A stretch of DNA of 64,000 bases, taken from NCBI GenBank assembly GCA_045805565.1, contig JBJMKZ010000025.1, positions 124,001-188,000 on the forward strand, given 5' to 3'. The notes below the pieces were generated by a model. That model ran no database searches, was not told the DNA's origin, and saw only the letters and a program-made list of their open reading frames with translations. The DNA is from DATAEY01 sp045805565 (GTDB lineage Bacteria; Actinomycetota; Thermoleophilia; Solirubrobacterales; Solirubrobacteraceae). The translations under genes were made by a program, and so were the position numbers. Below are positions 55,469 through 63,937 of this stretch, one piece after another; the stretch's first letter is position 1, and every line of letters starts with the position of its first letter.

Positions 55469-56911
55469 TCAAGCGGTCGCGAGCGTGCGCTCGGACTCCT
55501 GGATGTGGTCGGAGATGAGGTCGACGAGAGGTGGCCATAGTGCACGCGGCAGGTCGTGGCCCATGCCCTCGAAGACCTCGAGCCGGGCGCCGGGGATGGC
55601 CGCCGCGGTGGCGCGCCCGGCGGCCAGCGGGATCAGCGGGTCCTTGGCTCCGTGGATGACCAGCGTCGGCGCCCGGATTCCGGCTAGCCGCTCGGTCCGA
55701 TCGCCGGAAGCCCATACGGCCAGGAGCTGGCGCGCCAGCCCGGGCGGATCATAGGCGCGGTCGAACGCGAGTCCGGCACGTTCTCGGACCTCGGCCTCGT
55801 CCAGCTCGAAGTCCGGCGACCCGATGACGCGGACGGCGGCCACCGCCCGATCGAGCACCTCCTCACGCGTCGTCGCCGGCGGAGCGAGCAGCACCTGAGT
55901 CGCATCCGGGGACGGTTGCGAGACCTCCGGATTGCCGGTGGTGGACATGATCGAGGTGAGGCTGCGCACGCGGTCCGGGTGCTCGATGGCCACCGTCTGC
56001 GCGATCATGCCGCCCATCGAGACGCCGACCACGTGGGCGCTCTCGATCCCCAGGGCCTCGAGCAGGCCCGCGGTGTCCGCGGCCATGTCCTCGAGCCTGT
56101 AGGCGGCCGACGACGTGTCGCCTGCCACACCGGCCTGGATGTCGGCCGGCGGGGCTTCGTGCAGGTGGGTCGAGAGCCCGACGTCGCGGTTGTCGAAGCG
56201 GACGACGAAGTGACCCCGCCCGCTCAGCGCGCGGCAGAAGTCCTCGTGCCAGCCGAGCATCTGCCGTGAGAAGCCCATCACGAGAACCAGCGGCACGTCG
56301 TCTGCGCGGCCGAAGGTCTCGTAGGCGATCTCGATCCCGTTGGCCGGGACCTTGCGGACGCGGCTTGCCTCTACCACGTCGCGCACTCTATCCCGGCGCC
56401 GGACCCCGGCCTGGGCTGGAGCCGGATCGTTCCCGTGCCGCCCCCCCAGGTCGCCGGCGTGGTGGCGGTGCACGACGGCATGGCCCGTGCCGCGCGCGAT
56501 CATGTAGCGGTTGGCCAGGTAGGCGACCGGATAGGCGATCGCGAAGCCGGCGGCGATGCTGGCGTAGAACAGCGGGTCGGTGAGTTCCGCGTCCATCGCC
56601 CCAGGGATCAGCACGACGGTGAGGTTGTCGATCGCCTCCATGATGGTGATCGAGATCGTGTCGGCGGCCAGCGCAGTGGACACCACCGCCCCGGCACCGA
56701 GACCGGCGCGGACCAGCGGCGAGGCGGTCAAGCCGAACCCGAACAGGTAGGCGAGCAGGACCGCCAGGACGATCTGGGCGAGATTTCCCCACCCCAGGGC
56801 GGTCGCGATCGCCATGCCCACGACCTCGCCGATCGCACAGCCGATCAGGCAGTGCGTGGTGGCGCTCACCGCCAGGCGGTTGAGCGACGATGGTGGGGAG
56901 GCGGTCGTCAC
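55469..56911 (-). CDS. Single ORF joining a DUF4396 membrane domain to an alpha/beta hydrolase
   Basis: A 480-residue frame. Residues 1-150 are a DUF4396-type membrane protein (THCLIGCAIGEVVGMAIATA near 19, LAVLLAYLFGFGLTASPLVR near 49, LFYASIAAGFAIAYPVAYLA near 114) ending in HAVVHRHHAGD. A ~25-residue Arg/Asp-rich linker follows. Residues ~185-480 are an alpha/beta hydrolase with LVMGFSRQMLGWHEDF near 211, nucleophile VVGVSMGGMIAQTVAI near 292, acid VIHGAKDPLIP near 420, and His FEGMGHDLPRAL near 448. A GTG at 56377 (GVVEASRV region) could start the hydrolase separately. Either a true fusion or two genes whose separating stop was lost. The hydrolase resembles esterases of the EstB/aclacinomycin methylesterase type. 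Confidence 0.75.
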   Translation of the reverse strand: MTTASPPSSLNRLAVSATTHCLIGCAIGEVVGMAIATALGWGNLAQIVLAVLLAYLFGFGLTASPLVRAGLGAGAVVSTALAADTISITIMEAIDNLTVVLIPGAMDAELTDPLFYASIAAGFAIAYPVAYLANRYMIARGTGHAVVHRHHAGDLGGRHGNDPAPAQAGVRRRDRVRDVVEASRVRKVPANGIEIAYETFGRADDVPLVLVMGFSRQMLGWHEDFCRALSGRGHFVVRFDNRDVGLSTHLHEAPPADIQAGVAGDTSSAAYRLEDMAADTAGLLEALGIESAHVVGVSMGGMIAQTVAIEHPDRVRSLTSIMSTTGNPEVSQPSPDATQVLLAPPATTREEVLDRAVAAVRVIGSPDFELDEAEVRERAGLAFDRAYDPPGLARQLLAVWASGDRTERLAGIRAPTLVIHGAKDPLIPLAAGRATAAAIPGARLEVFEGMGHDLPRALWPPLVDLISDHIQESERTLATA

Positions 56912-56975
56912 CGGCCTCCCGGACGGCCGGGACCGGGCTCGCCCGCGGCGGCGAGGCCCGGTCGTGGCGCGCGGG

Positions 56976-57428
56976 TCAGGAGCCGCCCACCCCGGCGGCG
57001 GTCAGCACCGCGAGCGCGAGCGTCGCGACCGCGAGCAGGCCGTGCAAGATGACGACCGGCACCGGGAAGCGTTGCTCGGCCGGCTGCCCCCCGGCGGGGC
57101 CGGGCGGCGCCTGGGCGGGCATGGCCACCTGCGCCGGCTGCTGGCGCTGTTGGACCCAGATGGCCAGCATCGTGAATCCCAGCAGGGCGACCGGAACGAG
57201 AAGGGCCACCGCCACCCAGGCCAGGACGTCCTGGTCCGAGACCACGTAGACGATCCAGATCACCAGGCCGGTCGCCGCCAGCGCGAAGTGCCCGAAGATC
57301 ATCGGCGGGCTGATACGACGGTCGGAGCGCCGGCGCTGCCCGCGCCCGCCGTGCTTGAGCCAGAGGCCGAGCATCACGAATCCTCCGCCCGCGGTTAGCA
57401 CCCAGGTGATCAGGGCTGCCCATTTCAT
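56976..57428 (-). CDS. Small four-helix membrane protein, unknown
   Basis: A 150-residue membrane protein with helices at ~4-22 (AALITWVLTAGGGFVMLGL), ~43-62 (MIFGHFALAATGLVIWIVYV), ~68-90 (VLAWVAVALLVPVALLGFTM) and ~125-147 (VVILHGLLAVATLALAVLTA). A GHFALA motif and a late LHG motif place His residues in helices, as in cytochrome-b-like small membrane proteins, but no heme pair is proven. Its ATG overlaps the upstream DUF2231 stop (ATGA). No family assigned. Confidence 0.65.
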   Translation of the reverse strand: MKWAALITWVLTAGGGFVMLGLWLKHGGRGQRRRSDRRISPPMIFGHFALAATGLVIWIVYVVSDQDVLAWVAVALLVPVALLGFTMLAIWVQQRQQPAQVAMPAQAPPGPAGGQPAEQRFPVPVVILHGLLAVATLALAVLTAAGVGGS

Positions 57429-57979
57429 GGCGTCCTCCTCGCATCGTCGGTTGGCGAATCGCCGCTCGTAGCCTCGGTGAGTCCGAGGACCCGCATGCCG
57501 TGCACGAACACGACCGAACCACCGAGCCAGCCACCGAGCGTCAGGATCGCAAATCCCGCCAGCGTGAGCGCGAGCCCGGCCCCGGTCACGTGACCGTGGC
57601 GGTACCCGTCATGTTGCTGCCAGGCGGCAAGCGCGAACACCGTCACGGCGACCAGCATGGCGCTGAGATGAAGGGTCGCCGCGCGCCACCGCGGTGTCCC
57701 CCAGGTGATCGTCAGCCAGTCGGCGAAGCCGGTGACGGCGCTCGGAAGCGACACGATCAACCCACCGATCAGCGCCAGCCACATGGCCTTGGCGGCCGGC
57801 TCCTCGATCCCACCGGCAAAGCCGACGACCGCCAGGCCCGCGGCCAGGGTGAACATGCCGATCGCCGCGTCCGTGAAGGGAGGATGCAGTGGATGGCCGG
57901 GCAGCCCCCGAACCAGGACCTGCCAGCCTCGCGGCTGGCCGCCAGGCAGTTCGGGCTTCGCGTGATCCTGCTGTTCCAT
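57425..57979 (-). CDS. DUF2231 membrane protein
   Basis: A 184-residue four-helix membrane protein with the DUF2231 signature GLPGHPLHPPFTDAAIGMFT near residue 25, where the His residues begin the first helix. Further helices are LGLIGGLIVSLPSAVTGFAD-like near 68, AATLHLSAMLVAVTVFALAA near 100 and GFAILTLGGWLGGSVVFVHG near 142. The longer upstream frame is antisense to the DMT gene. ATG at 57979 has GGAGAG 9 nt before it. It is coupled by ATGA to the next gene. DUF2231 proteins may bind heme; this is uncertain here. Confidence 0.8.
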   Translation of the reverse strand: MEQQDHAKPELPGGQPRGWQVLVRGLPGHPLHPPFTDAAIGMFTLAAGLAVVGFAGGIEEPAAKAMWLALIGGLIVSLPSAVTGFADWLTITWGTPRWRAATLHLSAMLVAVTVFALAAWQQHDGYRHGHVTGAGLALTLAGFAILTLGGWLGGSVVFVHGMRVLGLTEATSGDSPTDDARRTP

Positions 57980-58163
57980 CAGTGCGGGCTCTCCTTCGGA
58001 GCAGTAAGCAATGGACGGCTCGTCGTCCGGCTCAATGCGTCCGACGCGGCATCCCGCGGGTTTCTTCCCGCTCGGCGACGCGCGGTGACAAAGAGTCCGA
58101 ACGCCCCGGGCCACGTCGAAATTCAAGTGGTGTTTTCTGGATGCGACCGGGTAGGTAGTCCGA

Positions 58164-59066
58164 ATGACGCTGGGGCTGGGAGTGGCGGCGGCGGTCGCAT
58201 CCGCGGTGGCGACCAACGTCGGCTTCCTGCTGCGCCACCGGGGCGCCGTCGCTGCGCCCGACGTCGATCCCCGACACCTGCTGCGCAGTGCGGTCGGTCT
58301 GTTTCGCTCCAAGTGGTGGACGATCGGGTATCTCGTCGCGGCGATTGCCTACGCGCTCCATGTCGGAGCGCTCGCACTGGCGCCGCTCTCGCTGGTTCAG
58401 GCGGTTCTGGCGGGCGGCCTGGTGCTGCTGGCGGTGATCGCCGAGCGCTTCTTCGGCTTTCACCTCGGCAAGCGAGAGTGGATCGGGGTGACCCTCGCCG
58501 CCCTGGGGCTCGGGTTCATCGCCGTGACCGGGAACGGGCCGCCGGGCCAGGCGTCGGCGCACTACTCCCCGCCGGCCATGATCGCGTTCGAATGCCTGCT
58601 CGTCGGAGTGGGCGCATCGCTCATCCTCTCGGGACGAATCGGTCGCTTTCACCGCCGCCGCGGCGTGCTGCTGGGCGCCTCGGCCGGGCTGCTGTTCACC
58701 GTCGCCCATGTGGCGGTCAAGGCGCTCACCGCCAAGGCCGACGTCGCCCTCGTCGAGGTGCTCACGAGCCCGCTGCTTGGCGTGGCCTTCCTGGCGTGGG
58801 TGGTGGCGTTCTTCGCCTCGGCCCGATCCCTGCAGGTCGGGGAGGCGGTGGCGGTCATAGCCATCACCTCGATCGCCGGCAACGCCTCGGCGATCCCGGC
58901 CGGCATCGTCGTCTTCGGCGACCCGATCGGCAGCGACGGGCCCTCGGTCATCGCGCGCGTCCTCGCCTTCACCATGGTCGTGCTGGCGGCCGGCCTGATT
59001 CCCGGCCCGATCCGGGCCGGCAGCCCGAGTCGGGAACCGACGAGCGGCGCTCTCTCCTCGGCCTAG
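58164..59066 (+). CDS. DMT/EamA-like transporter
   Basis: A 300-residue integral membrane protein with about nine to ten helices in two repeats: GLGVAAAVASAVATNVGFLL (residue 4), LSLVQAVLAGGLVLLAVIAE near 74, REWIGVTLAALGLGFIAVTG near 102, LLGASAGLLFTVAHVAVKAL near 168, LGVAFLAWVVAFFASARSLQ near 203, and GDGPSVIARVLAFTMVVLAA-like near 259. Two-fold repeat and Gly/Ala-rich helices suit the drug/metabolite transporter superfamily, possibly near the NIPA-like branch. The substrate is unknown. ATG at 58164, with TAGGTAGT just upstream as a weak -10 box. Confidence 0.75.
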   Translation: MTLGLGVAAAVASAVATNVGFLLRHRGAVAAPDVDPRHLLRSAVGLFRSKWWTIGYLVAAIAYALHVGALALAPLSLVQAVLAGGLVLLAVIAERFFGFHLGKREWIGVTLAALGLGFIAVTGNGPPGQASAHYSPPAMIAFECLLVGVGASLILSGRIGRFHRRRGVLLGASAGLLFTVAHVAVKALTAKADVALVEVLTSPLLGVAFLAWVVAFFASARSLQVGEAVAVIAITSIAGNASAIPAGIVVFGDPIGSDGPSVIARVLAFTMVVLAAGLIPGPIRAGSPSREPTSGALSSA

Positions 59067-59213
59067 GACCTGGGATCCGCCTCGGCGGCGCCCGCCGCGG
59101 GTCACATGAAGTCGAGCGCCTCGGCCTCGTCGGTCGTCTGGGCGTGCGTCGCCCCCCCGGGCTCCGTCCAGCGCGTGCAGCGAGCTTCCGATCGCCGCGA
59201 CCGCCATGGCGCC

Positions 59214-59654
59214 TCAGTCGGGGGGCGTTTCCTTGACCACGTCGCGCGCGACGACGGTCTCATGGCCCATCTGGAACGGTGCGTGGAAGTGCATCTCGGT
59301 GCTGCCGAAGCACAGCCGGTCGCCGTCTCTGAGCCGCCGGCGCCCACTCACCCGCTCGCGGTTGACGAACGAGCCGTTGCGCGAAAGTCCGTCGTCGACG
59401 AGCAGCCAGTCGTCGCCCAGCCGCTGGAGCTCGGCGTGGAGGCCGGAGACCTCGTCGTCCCAGCTGAGCACCAGGTCGACGTTGAGGCTGCGTCCCACCA
59501 CCACCCGGTTCCAGGTCTCGGGCAGCGACAGGATGCGCTGCCGGCCGCGATGGTCGCGATAGACCAGATAGGGGTCGCCGCGGCGCTGGGCTGCGAGCTC
59601 CTGCTCGCCCTCCGCGTCCGACGCGGGCCGGGAACCCGAGGTCGGGGGGGTCAC
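59214..59654 (-). CDS. FHA-domain protein
   Basis: A 146-residue soluble protein. The forkhead-associated domain spans residues ~45-140: TWNRVVVGRSLNVDLVLSWD, with G-R; EVSGLHAELQRLGDDWLLVD, with S-x-x-H; and GLSRNGSFVNRERVSG, with N-G. These are the phosphothreonine-binding residues. A short disordered N-terminus precedes it. GTG at 59654 is chosen because it follows the stop of the upstream MFS gene by 26 nt; the longer frame overlaps that gene. It probably reads a Ser/Thr-kinase signal, and no kinase lies in the window. Confidence 0.82.
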   Translation of the reverse strand: MTPPTSGSRPASDAEGEQELAAQRRGDPYLVYRDHRGRQRILSLPETWNRVVVGRSLNVDLVLSWDDEVSGLHAELQRLGDDWLLVDDGLSRNGSFVNRERVSGRRRLRDGDRLCFGSTEMHFHAPFQMGHETVVARDVVKETPPD

Positions 59655-59680
59655 GATCGCCAGCTTATCCCCGCCCGGGG

Positions 59681-61135
59681 TCAGGGTGGCACCGGTCGGG
59701 GGGCCAGGCCGGCGACGACCCGCCCGGAGACCTCGTCCAGGGAACGGCCCCGCGGCTCGATTCGGAACGCGAGCGTCACCACGAAGGCCACGGCGCACGC
59801 CCCCGCTATGCCGAACAGCAGCGTGCTGGTGCCGACGGCGGTCTGGAGGATCGGGAACAGGAAGACGCCGACGGCGGCGCCGAACTTGGCGCTGGCGGCC
59901 GCGAACCCGTGGCCGGCCGCCCGAATCTCGGACGGGAAGACCTCGGCGGGAAGGGCGTACGTCGTCGCGTTGGGGCCGGCGTTCATGAACAGGTTGAACA
60001 GCGCGAACCCGACCGTGACCATCCCCAGGTGCGCATCTCCGCCGCCGGGCAGGCCTTCGGCCGCCCCGAGGCTGCACAGCGCGATCGCCATCATCGCGAA
60101 GCCGGTGAGCTGCAGGGGGACCCGACCGACGCGCTCCACGAACAGGATCGCCAGCACGAACCCGACCACCAGGAACCCATCCAGCGCCGCCGTTCCCCCG
60201 GTGGACGCGATGTCGTCGGCCAGGAACGTCGCGTTGGGGCCCGCCAGCGCCAGGGCGGCGAGGAGGGTCGGCGTGAAGATGCCCACCCCGTAGGTCGCGA
60301 TGTCCATCAGAAACCACGGGACCGACGTGAAGATCGTCCTGCGGATCATGTCCCGCCGGAACAGAGCCGGCTGGATCAATGCCCTGAGGCCCTCGGGCAC
60401 CGGGGCCGCGCGCCCCCGGTCGGCCTCGGTGACGGAGACCGGATGCCCGACCAGCCGCTCGGCCACCTCGGCGGCCTCCGCGTCGCGACCGTTCTGCGCC
60501 AGCCAGCGTGGGCTCTCCGGGGTTCCGCGCCGCAGGAAGATGATCACCAGGGCGGGAACCACCCCCAGCCCCAGCATCAGGCGCCACGACTCGATCTGGG
60601 GCAGCGCGAGGAGGACGAGGACCCCGACCAGAGCGCCGAGCACGATCCCGGCCGCCTGGAGGCTGAAGGCGCCCACCAGCCAGCGTCCGCGATCCCGCGC
60701 CGGGAGGACCTCGGCCAGATAGCTGGCCGCGATCGGGTAGTCGAGCCCGATCGCGATGCCGAGCAGGAAGCGGAAGCCGATCAGGGACCAGGCATTCCAG
60801 GCGACCACGCAGGCCACCGAGAAGATGGCGAAGAGGACCAGGTCGAGCTGGAAGATCCGCCGCCGGCCGACCCGGTCGGCCACCGGACCCAGGAGCCCGG
60901 CGCCGACGATGGCGCCGACGATCGCCGCTGCGGACACCAGCCCCTTGACCGCGTCGCCCAGGACGAAGTCCTTGGCGATCAACGGATTGGCGACCCCGAT
61001 GATGAAGAAGTCGAAGCCGTCGAGCATGATCCCGAGTCCGGCGAGCAGCCAGAACCGGACGTGCAGCGACGTCATGTGGGCGCTATCCAGGGACTCGCCC
61101 AGCGACGGCCGTGTCTCCGCGGGCACCGCGCTCAA
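59681..61135 (-). CDS. MFS transporter, sugar/organophosphate porter type
   Basis: A 484-residue, 12-helix major facilitator. The loop 2-3 signature is GPVADRVGRRRIFQLDLVLF near residue 83. GIAIGLDYPIAASYLAEVLP near 127 is helix 4-5, and RGRWLVGAFSLQAAGIVLGA follows. FLRRGTPESPRWLAQNGRDA near 201 is the P-E-S-P-R motif of the sugar porter/PHS (phosphate:H+) families. YALPAEVFPSEIRAAGHGFA near 391 is the later signature. It probably imports a sugar, aromatic acid or phosphate. Start TTG at 61135; GTG at 61126 is an alternative. Divergent from the cupin gene. Confidence 0.87.
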   Translation of the reverse strand: MSAVPAETRPSLGESLDSAHMTSLHVRFWLLAGLGIMLDGFDFFIIGVANPLIAKDFVLGDAVKGLVSAAAIVGAIVGAGLLGPVADRVGRRRIFQLDLVLFAIFSVACVVAWNAWSLIGFRFLLGIAIGLDYPIAASYLAEVLPARDRGRWLVGAFSLQAAGIVLGALVGVLVLLALPQIESWRLMLGLGVVPALVIIFLRRGTPESPRWLAQNGRDAEAAEVAERLVGHPVSVTEADRGRAAPVPEGLRALIQPALFRRDMIRRTIFTSVPWFLMDIATYGVGIFTPTLLAALALAGPNATFLADDIASTGGTAALDGFLVVGFVLAILFVERVGRVPLQLTGFAMMAIALCSLGAAEGLPGGGDAHLGMVTVGFALFNLFMNAGPNATTYALPAEVFPSEIRAAGHGFAAASAKFGAAVGVFLFPILQTAVGTSTLLFGIAGACAVAFVVTLAFRIEPRGRSLDEVSGRVVAGLAPRPVPP

Positions 61136-61217
61136 GGAGGCTGATTCTCGCCGGCTCGCCTGCTCGAGGCAATGTCATCGGCCAGGGCTCCCGGGCGCGG
61201 TTGGCGCACCGACCCGC

Positions 61218-61223
61218 TAGAAC
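61218..61223 (+). promoter_or_regulatory. Weak -10 box for the cupin gene
   Basis: TAGAAC lies 6 nt before the ATG at 61230. Confidence 0.3.
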
Positions 61224-61229
61224 TGCGCG

Positions 61230-61730
61230 ATGGGCGATGTGCTGACTCTCCCCGACCGCACGGTGTTGGAGGTCACCACGCCTGCCGCGGACACGGAGGG
61301 GCGCCTGGTCGAGGTCACCTACACGCTTGCGCCGGGGCGGCGAGGGCCACCGACCCACCGCCATGCCCACGTGGAGGAATGGGAGGTCCTGGCCGGCACG
61401 CTGGAAGGCCGCATAGATGGGGGGCGCAGGACGCTCGTGGCCGGCGAGTCGCTCTCGATAGAGCCGGGCACCGCCCACACGTTCAAGAACTCCAGCGCCG
61501 ACCCGGTTCGTGTCCTCGACCGCCATCGTCCGGCGGGCCGGTTCGAGGAATTCGTGCGCAAGGAGGTCACTCTGGCTAGGGCCGGGCTGCACCATCCGAG
61601 CGTCCTGCTGAGGCTGGCGATGCTGTGGCACGAGTACCGCGACACGCAGGTGCCTGCCGGCCGAACTGGCCGCGCCCTCGTATCTACCGTGGCCGCCCTC
61701 GGCAGGCTGCTGCGACTGGACCCGTCCTGA
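61230..61730 (+). CDS. Cupin-domain protein
   Basis: A 166-residue protein. The cupin barrel occupies residues ~5-110. Motif 1 is PPTHRHAHVEEWEVLAGTLE near 40, with H-x-H and E as metal ligands. Motif 2 is PGTAHTFKNSSADPVRVLD near 78, with the final His. The C-terminal ~50 residues form a helical extension (HPSVLLRLAMLWHEYRDTQV near 117). It is probably a small metal-dependent enzyme or ligand-binding protein. The substrate is unknown. Confidence 0.83.
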   Translation: MGDVLTLPDRTVLEVTTPAADTEGRLVEVTYTLAPGRRGPPTHRHAHVEEWEVLAGTLEGRIDGGRRTLVAGESLSIEPGTAHTFKNSSADPVRVLDRHRPAGRFEEFVRKEVTLARAGLHHPSVLLRLAMLWHEYRDTQVPAGRTGRALVSTVAALGRLLRLDPS

Positions 61731-61762
61731 ACCCCGGGGCGCCGCGCCGGAGTCGGCCGGGG

Positions 61763-61933
61763 TCAGCGCGACAGCAGGACGATCACCACGACGATGATCG
61801 CGATCCCCAGCCCCGCCGCCAGCAGCTGGACCGGGCGCTGGCGCAACCAGAACTCGGGCTTGGCCCGGTCGCGCGAGTGGCGGCCCTCGGGCGGAGTTCC
61901 TACCCAGTCCTCGTCATCGTCGTAGCGGTTCAT
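61763..61933 (-). CDS. Small single-pass membrane protein (56 aa)
   Basis: A 56-residue protein. The acidic and charged N-terminus (NRYDDDEDWVGTPPEGRHSR) is cytoplasmic, and a C-terminal membrane helix (LLAAGLGIAIIVVVIVLLSR) closes it. The composition and codon use are normal for a real small membrane gene. The ATG at 61933 has no clear ribosome-binding site. It lies between the cupin and the secreted esterase and has no competing frame. Function unknown. Confidence 0.65.
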   Translation of the reverse strand: MNRYDDDEDWVGTPPEGRHSRDRAKPEFWLRQRPVQLLAAGLGIAIIVVVIVLLSR

Positions 61934-61969
61934 CGGAGCCTCAGGTCGTGGTGCTCGACCCCGCCAGGC

Positions 61970-63865
61970 TCAGGTCCCGCAGTCGCCGCTGGCGGTGGGA
62001 AGGGTGACCTTGACGCTGGCGATGTGGACGGCGTACGTGGCGTCCGGCCCCGTGGTCGGCCGCAGGTAGGGCCGGTCGGTCCCGAGGAGCTGCAGCTTGG
62101 GGATGTGGCCGGGCGCGAAGCACCAGGCGTTGCCCCACAGCTGGAAGGTCACCTCCCCGTCGGTGCCCTTCTTGATGCGGTAGGCGCCACGGCTGATGAG
62201 GATCTGCTTGTCGGTGTCGGGATCGACGTCCCACAGCCGCGAGTCCAGCTGAGCATCGTCGGCTTGCATGTCCGGGGTGACGCTGATCTTCGCGGTGACC
62301 TTCGGCAGGCCGATCATCCGGAACCCGCCACTGGATGCGCCGCGGTACACCGCGGTGCCCACGTCCTGGGCCGGATCGTCGTCGCTTTCACGGCACGAGC
62401 TGTTCCCTCCGATGATGTCCCCACTCAAGATCGGGTCGTATTGAAGGCCTCTCGAGTCGGGCTGCGGATTGGAAATCGCCGTCTGGTCTTCCTCGGTTTG
62501 CGAGGACGAGAACGTCACCGAGCTCGGGTGGATGGCGTTCCAGCTTTTCGCCTCGAATGGGCCGTTCCCATCCCCGCCGGGCGGGCAGGTCTGCGCGAAG
62601 GCGGTGACGCTGCCGGGCTTGGGCCGCGAGCCCTCCCCGAGCAGCAGCTTCCTGAAGAAGTCGGCCCCCTGGTCGTTGAGCGGCTTGTTGGTGCTCGGGT
62701 CATTCTCGCCGCGCGAGTGGCCGAGGTCGCCGAACTGCAGGGCTATGTCCTTGCCGCTGGCGCGCAGGAGGTTGTACATGCGCAGCGATTCGCGGGGCGG
62801 GAACAGGTCGTCGGTCCAGCCGCTCTGCGACAGCAGCGGCGCGGGGCGGTCGGCGGGCAGCCCGAAGGCCTGGTGGTGGTGGAAGATCTCGTCGGCGATG
62901 GCCCTCGCCTCGCTGTCCTCGGGCTCGCCGACCTGGACACGGGCGTTCCACTTGGTGATGTCCGCCTGGTCGTTGTTGCAGGGCGACTCGCTGGGTGGCT
63001 CCCCGCAGTAGTAGCCGTTGTTCGTCCCGCCGAGCGCGTAGAGCCCGTCGGTGTAGGTCTTGAGCGCGATGCCCAACGGGTTGCGGCTCTCGCCGGTATC
63101 CGGCTTCTTGGAGTCGAGGAAACGACCGTTGGGCAGCAGGGAGGCGACCAGGTCCGACCACGGCCAGCGGGGGAAGGCGGCGGTGATCGACAGGCCGACA
63201 CCCTTCTCGCTCCGCCAGGCCTTGAAGTCTCCGCCGGGGGTGCGGATCCGGTTGCGCAGTAGCGCCAGCTCGTTGCTCTGGCCGCCGCCGTAGGAGATCC
63301 CGGTAACCCCGATCTTCGTGCGCTTGGTGATCCCCTCGTCTACCAGCAGGCCTAGCAGGAACTGGGTGTCTCGCGCCTCGAAGCGCTGGTCGGCCAGGCG
63401 GATGTAGCCGTGCTCGCAGTTCGGGTCGTCGCGCGAGTCCTTCGCGCCACAGGAGCGTCCCCAGCCGCGTGCCGAGTAGTTGACCACCGCGAAGCCCTGC
63501 TTGGCGTAGAAGTTGTTGTTGTAGTGCCAGGTGACCGACCCGTCGCCACCCTCGTCGTCGGTCTCGAAGCTCTTCTTGTCGCCGCCCCAGCCGTGGAGCA
63601 TCACGATGGTCGGCCACGGCCCGTCGCCGCTGGCGGGAAGGGTCACGTCGACGTCGATCGGCACCTCGTCGAACGTCGGCACCCGGTGTGAGTCATCGGC
63701 AGTCGGGCAGAAGCGCACGCCGTTCTGCTCGTTGCACGGATGCCCGAACGGTTCGGGATCCGCGCCCTGGGCGGCCGGCGCCGTGAACAGCGCGGTCAGC
63801 CAGGCCAACGCCAACCCCTGCAGCAGCCGCTCCCTCAGCCGTCGCACAGCCAGCCGCTTACCCAA
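61970..63865 (-). CDS. Secreted S15/CocE-like acyl esterase or peptidase
   Basis: A 631-residue exported alpha/beta hydrolase. The signal peptide is about residues 1-34 (LLQGLALAWLTALFTAPAAQ). The peptidase S15/CocE-NonD-like catalytic domain has TIVMLHGWGGDKKSFETDDE near 86, VVNYSARGWGRSCGAKDSRD near 127 and nucleophile KIGVTGISYGGGQSNELALL near 190. The acid is probably in SQSGWTDDLFPPRESLRMYN near 348, and the His in FGDLGHSRGENDPS near 377. The C-terminal ~180 residues are the jelly-roll binding domain (VTFQLWGNAWCFAPGHIPKL near 580). It may cleave X-Pro peptides or acyl esters outside the cell. TTG start at 63865; GTG at 63847 is possible. Confidence 0.82.
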   Translation of the reverse strand: MGKRLAVRRLRERLLQGLALAWLTALFTAPAAQGADPEPFGHPCNEQNGVRFCPTADDSHRVPTFDEVPIDVDVTLPASGDGPWPTIVMLHGWGGDKKSFETDDEGGDGSVTWHYNNNFYAKQGFAVVNYSARGWGRSCGAKDSRDDPNCEHGYIRLADQRFEARDTQFLLGLLVDEGITKRTKIGVTGISYGGGQSNELALLRNRIRTPGGDFKAWRSEKGVGLSITAAFPRWPWSDLVASLLPNGRFLDSKKPDTGESRNPLGIALKTYTDGLYALGGTNNGYYCGEPPSESPCNNDQADITKWNARVQVGEPEDSEARAIADEIFHHHQAFGLPADRPAPLLSQSGWTDDLFPPRESLRMYNLLRASGKDIALQFGDLGHSRGENDPSTNKPLNDQGADFFRKLLLGEGSRPKPGSVTAFAQTCPPGGDGNGPFEAKSWNAIHPSSVTFSSSQTEEDQTAISNPQPDSRGLQYDPILSGDIIGGNSSCRESDDDPAQDVGTAVYRGASSGGFRMIGLPKVTAKISVTPDMQADDAQLDSRLWDVDPDTDKQILISRGAYRIKKGTDGEVTFQLWGNAWCFAPGHIPKLQLLGTDRPYLRPTTGPDATYAVHIASVKVTLPTASGDCGT

Positions 63866-63937
63866 ACGACCCTGAGACCTAACACGGGCTGCCGATCCAG
63901 GCGCCGGGTGGACGCCATCGACCCGGAGCCGGACCCC

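Noticed and set aside
57980..58163. Upstream extension of the DUF2231 gene to 58312
   Set aside because: The extra residues are antisense to the DMT gene and low complexity; the ATG at 57979 has a good ribosome-binding site.
59067..59213. Small minus-strand ORF ending EALDFM after the FHA gene
   Set aside because: It has a native-looking acidic end, but all possible starts lie inside the FHA gene in another frame and no ribosome-binding site is visible.
61625..63262. A 545-codon plus-strand frame over the secreted esterase
   Set aside because: Antisense to a gene with signal peptide and catalytic motifs; also overlaps the cupin end.
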